Shown here: positions 5,502-7,930 of the stretch, one piece after another
Position numbering within the stretch: the first letter of the stretch is position 1
How the letters are laid out: the number at the start of each line of letters is the position of its first letter
Origin: CAZGOM01 sp964542875
GTDB lineage: Bacteria; Planctomycetota; Phycisphaerae; Phycisphaerales; Phycisphaeraceae
Reading direction: 5' to 3'
Length of the DNA: 7,930 nt
Assembly (NCBI GenBank): GCA_964542875.1
Contig: CAZIWA010000183.1
Span: 1-7,930, forward strand
Program-made: the position numbers and the translations under genes
The notes under the pieces: generated by a model
The model's input: the letters and a program-made list of their open reading frames with translations, nothing else
The model's database searches: none
What the model was told of the DNA's origin: nothing

Positions 5502-6068
5502 ATGAAGCCTCTTAAAATTTATCTCTCCCGGATGGCCCCCAAGGGCCATTGTCCTGAACGCAAACCGATCAAGAAGATCCTGTGGTCGTGGCTGGGTGCC
5601 TTCATGGGCATCTACGCGATCGCCAAACTTGGCCAACTGATGGCGATGTTTGACCACACGGACATTATTTTCCTCATCGGCAGCTTTGGCGCGTCTGCGG
5701 TGCTGACGTATGGTGCGCCGCTGGCGGAGTTTTCACAGCCGCGTAACTTGGTGCTGGGGCATGTGGTGTCGGCGCTGGTGGGGGTGACAGTGTTTAAGTT
5801 TGTGCCGGGAGTGGATCAGATGGCCATCACGTGCGCCCTGGCGGTCTCGACCGCGGTGCTGGGGATGCACGTGACAAGGTCACTGCATCCGCCTGGCGGG
5901 GCGACGGCCCTGATTGCGGTGATCGGGACCGACAAGGTGCACAAACTCGGCTATTGGTACGTGATCTTCCCGGTGTTTTTAGGTGCGATGGTGCTGCTGG
6001 CGGTAGCCCTGCTCATCAACAACCTGTCGACGAACCCCAAGCGGCATTACCCGGTGTATTGGTATTGA
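5502..6068 (+). CDS. HPP family integral membrane protein
   Basis: This 188-residue inner-membrane protein carries the family signature SLHPPGGATAL (127-137, HPP at 129-131) and the GSFGASAVL block (60-68). A basic cytoplasmic N-terminus (to about 25) is followed by hydrophobic segments near 27-48, 53-70, 83-101, 106-122, 132-142 and 151-173, consistent with the four to six membrane passes of the family. Length is typical. Plant plastid and cyanobacterial HPP proteins have been implicated in nitrite transport; here the substrate is unknown. The frame is open back to 5289, but ATG 5502 starts just before the conserved part. The ribosome binding site is weak (GCAGAG, ten bases upstream). A 173-bp gap separates it from the ATP-grasp gene with no terminator seen, so it may be read through or separately expressed. 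Confidence 0.88.
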   Translation: MKPLKIYLSRMAPKGHCPERKPIKKILWSWLGAFMGIYAIAKLGQLMAMFDHTDIIFLIGSFGASAVLTYGAPLAEFSQPRNLVLGHVVSALVGVTVFKFVPGVDQMAITCALAVSTAVLGMHVTRSLHPPGGATALIAVIGTDKVHKLGYWYVIFPVFLGAMVLLAVALLINNLSTNPKRHYPVYWY

Positions 6069-6109
6069 TCAGAAAAGTAGATGTGGGATAAGTACAAGCA
6101 GGGGCAAGA

Positions 6110-6133
6110 CATGCTCACGCGGATGAGAGCATG
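6110..6133. repeat. Inverted repeat between convergent HPP and purF genes
   Basis: CATGCTC (6110-6116) and GAGCATG (6127-6133) form a perfect 7-bp stem with a 10-base loop, in the 103-bp gap between two convergent genes. Neither strand has a following T-run, so a role as a bidirectional, non-canonical terminator is only a guess. Confidence 0.3.
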
Positions 6134-6171
6134 GCACGCGGAAAGATTGTCGGAAACCCGCTTGAAGACGC

Positions 6172-7581
6172 TTAAAACATCTTGAGCTGGTGTCGCTCAA
6201 GGTCAAGCTTGGTCACAGGCTTATCGATGTTGAGCACGTACTTACCGGAGAAGCAGCCGGTGCAGTAGTTTTCCTTGGGACGGCTTACACATGAGAGCAT
6301 GCCGTCGAGGGAGAGGAAGTGCAGGCTGTCGATGCCCAGGTAATCACGGATCTGGTCGACGGTGCGGCCGGTGGCGATGAGCTTGGAGGGGTCTGGGAAG
6401 TCGATGCCGAAGTAACAGGCATTGCGGATGGGGGGACAGGAGATGCGGAGATGGATTTCTTTTGCACCGGCCTTGCGGAGCTGAAGCATTTTTCCGCGGG
6501 TGGTGGTGCCGCGGACGACGGAGTCATCCACGACGACGATGCGTTTGCCTTCGACCACTTCACCAACGACGTTGAGCTTGAGCTGCACGGCCAGGTCGCG
6601 CTGGGTTTGCGTGGGCTGGATGAAGGTGCGTCCGACGTAGCGGTTGGGGACGATGCCTTCCCGGAAGGGGATGCCGGAGATGCGGGCAAAGCCCAGGGCT
6701 GCGGAGCGGCCAGAGTCAGGCATGGGGAGGACGGCGTCTGCGATGACCGGGGCTTCGCGGGCGAGCTGTTCGCCGAGCTTTTCACGCACGATCTGGACGG
6801 TGTCGCCAAAGACCTTGGAGCTGGGGTTGGCGAAGTAGACATGCTCAAAGATGCAGTGGGCCTGGGGCTGAGGTGCGGCGAAGCGGCGTGAGGAGATGCC
6901 ATTGTCGTTGATGGTGACGATTTCGCCGGGTTCAACTTCGCGGATGAAGCGCGCGCCAAGGGCGTCGAGTGCGACGGTTTCCGATGCGGCGCAGAAGTGG
7001 CCGTCAGCGGATTGGCCCAGGACCAGCGGCCGCCAACCCCAGGGGTCGCGGACGACTTCAAGCCGGTCATTGAAGAGAAAGATCAGGGAGTAGGCGCCTT
7101 CGAGGTGTTGAAGGGCTTCGTCGAGCGGGTCTTTTTTGGTGAGGTGGTGGGAGGCCAGCAGGTGAAGGATGACTTCGGTGTCGCTGGTGCTGGTGAACAT
7201 GTGCCCGCGGCGTTCATATTCGAGGCGGAGTTTGTCGGCATTGATGAGGTTGCCGTTGTGGGCGAGTGCGACCTGGCCGCCGATGTAGTCTTTGAGGATG
7301 GGCTGGGCGTTGCAGATTTTGCTTTCGCCGGTGGTGGAGTAGCGGTTGTGACCGATGCCGCCTTTGCCGTGGAGGGAGGCGAGGACGGCGCGGGTGAAGA
7401 CTTCGGGGACGAGGCCCATGCCGACGTGGGCGGTAAGGGCGCGGCCGTCGGAGACGGCGATGCCTGCGGATTCCTGGCCACGGTGTTGTTGAGCGAAGAG
7501 AGCGGTGTAGATGCGCTGAGTGCTGTCGGTGGCACCCCAGATGCCAAAGACGCCGCACTTGTGTTTGACGGTTTTGTCCAT
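6172..7581 (-). CDS. purF: Amidophosphoribosyltransferase (glutamine PRPP amidotransferase)
   Basis: PurF (EC 2.4.2.14) makes 5-phosphoribosylamine from PRPP and glutamine, the first committed step of purine synthesis in the cytosol. At 469 residues it is of normal length. An 8-residue propeptide (MDKTVKHK) precedes the nucleophile C9 in CGVFGI, which must be exposed by cleavage. The class II amidotransferase domain follows, with HRGQESAGI (33-41), NRYSTTG (79-85) and HNGNL (108-112). The phosphoribosyltransferase domain has the PRPP loop VVVDDSVVRGTT (349-360). C243, C389, C440 and C443 correspond to the [4Fe-4S] ligands of the Bacillus subtilis type, so this is the Fe-S class. ATG 7581 has only a weak upstream AGG. 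The gene converges on the HPP gene, stands outside any purine cluster in this window, and shows no recognisable purine riboswitch upstream. Confidence 0.97.
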   Translation of the reverse strand: MDKTVKHKCGVFGIWGATDSTQRIYTALFAQQHRGQESAGIAVSDGRALTAHVGMGLVPEVFTRAVLASLHGKGGIGHNRYSTTGESKICNAQPILKDYIGGQVALAHNGNLINADKLRLEYERRGHMFTSTSDTEVILHLLASHHLTKKDPLDEALQHLEGAYSLIFLFNDRLEVVRDPWGWRPLVLGQSADGHFCAASETVALDALGARFIREVEPGEIVTINDNGISSRRFAAPQPQAHCIFEHVYFANPSSKVFGDTVQIVREKLGEQLAREAPVIADAVLPMPDSGRSAALGFARISGIPFREGIVPNRYVGRTFIQPTQTQRDLAVQLKLNVVGEVVEGKRIVVVDDSVVRGTTTRGKMLQLRKAGAKEIHLRISCPPIRNACYFGIDFPDPSKLIATGRTVDQIRDYLGIDSLHFLSLDGMLSCVSRPKENYCTGCFSGKYVLNIDKPVTKLDLERHQLKMF

Positions 7582-7711
7582 ACGGCGGGGTGCCTGTCGG
7601 AGGAGGGTGAAGGTGCGGTAATCTTAGCCGAAAGAAGGCTGGTTTTCTAGTTGTGCCGTATTGTCGCAGGGATGTGCGGGAGTGGGGGGAAATGTGGTTT
7701 GGCAGTGCAGG

Positions 7712-7739
7712 TTGGACAATGTGTATTTGGCGTTATAAT
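7712..7739 (+). promoter_or_regulatory. Sigma-70-type promoter of tRNA-Thr
   Basis: TTGGAC (7712-7717, four of six) and a perfect TATAAT (7734-7739) are separated by 16 bases. Transcription would begin a few bases before the mature tRNA 5' end at 7751. It lies between the divergent purF start and the tRNA. Confidence 0.75.
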
Positions 7740-7750
7740 GTGTGGCCGCC

Positions 7751-7822
7751 GCCGGGATAGCTCAGTGGTAGAGCGCAGCTTTCGTAAAGCTGAAGTCGTG
7801 GGTTCAAATCCCATTCCCGGCT
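7751..7822 (+). tRNA. tRNA-Thr (anticodon CGT)
   Basis: The cloverleaf is complete. Acceptor GCCGGGA (7751-7757) pairs with TCCCGGC (7815-7821), with discriminator T. The D arm is GCTC...GAGC. Anticodon stem CAGCT/AGCTG encloses the loop TTCGTAA (CGT at 7783-7785). The T arm GTGGG/CCCAT encloses TTCAAAT. The anticodon reads the threonine codon ACG. CCA is not encoded and must be added after transcription. Confidence 0.96.
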
Positions 7823-7839
7823 TTTTATTCTTGCCCCCG

Positions 7840-7881
7840 AAAGCGTTCGGCTAGGCTACGGCCAGCCGGGCGTTTTTTTTT
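7840..7881 (+). terminator. Intrinsic terminator of tRNA-Thr
   Basis: A 13-bp stem with three G-U pairs is formed by 7840-7852 and 7864-7876. Its loop can fold further (GGC at 7854-7856 with GCC at 7861-7863). The distal arm runs into nine consecutive T residues (7873-7881). It begins 18 bases after the tRNA. Confidence 0.87.
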
Positions 7882-7930
7882 GTCGCGAGGGGCGAGAGGT
7901 CCGGTGTCCTGCGTCGGCGAAGAAGAAAAG

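Noticed and set aside
6319..7650. Long plus-strand open frames opposite purF (190 and 217 codons)
   Set aside because: They are Gly/Ala/Val/Asp-rich shadows of a certain purF gene caused by GC-rich third positions.
7582..7711. Possible purine riboswitch or PurR box upstream of purF
   Set aside because: No purine-aptamer core or recognisable operator was found; only a small AGCC/GGCT hairpin near 7626-7640.

Overview
This window most likely comes from a planctomycete, probably of the Phycisphaerae. It is moderately GC-rich. It carries a prepilin-like protein with a type IV pilin N-terminus and an H-Xn-DG type C-terminus, which is a planctomycete/Verrucomicrobia hallmark. It also has a phytanoyl-CoA dioxygenase (PhyH) family gene of the kind abundant in these bacteria. 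This placement is inferred from gene content; no rRNA or other strict marker gene is present.

Layout. Positions 1-124 hold the C-terminus of an unidentified plus-strand gene. It converges on a minus-strand two-gene operon (1555 to 244): a 144-residue protein of unknown function, whose stop overlaps the start of a 294-residue PhyH-family Fe(II)/2-oxoglutarate oxygenase. A GC-rich hairpin lies between the convergent genes. Upstream of the operon is a 424-bp divergent regulatory region. It contains a consensus TTGACA -35 box whose upstream edge is covered by a perfect 16-bp AT palindrome, a likely operator. On the other side is the prepilin-like gene (TTG start at 1980), closed by a textbook intrinsic terminator.

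The middle part holds a conserved-looking but unrecognised plus-strand gene (about 3045-3746) with no ATG near its N-terminus, then a minus-strand tRNA-Met(CAT). Next comes a tight plus-strand pair: a DUF1851/Tdi1-C-like protein (related to T6SS immunity proteins) and a protein resembling the R2K clade of ATP-grasp ligases. This pair is the best candidate for an undescribed conflict or protein-modification system. It is followed by an HPP-family integral membrane protein.

The right end is housekeeping: purF (Bacillus-type amidophosphoribosyltransferase with propeptide and Fe-S cysteines) on the minus strand, and tRNA-Thr(CGT) on the plus strand with its own good promoter and a terminator. No CRISPR array, insertion sequence or transposase was seen.
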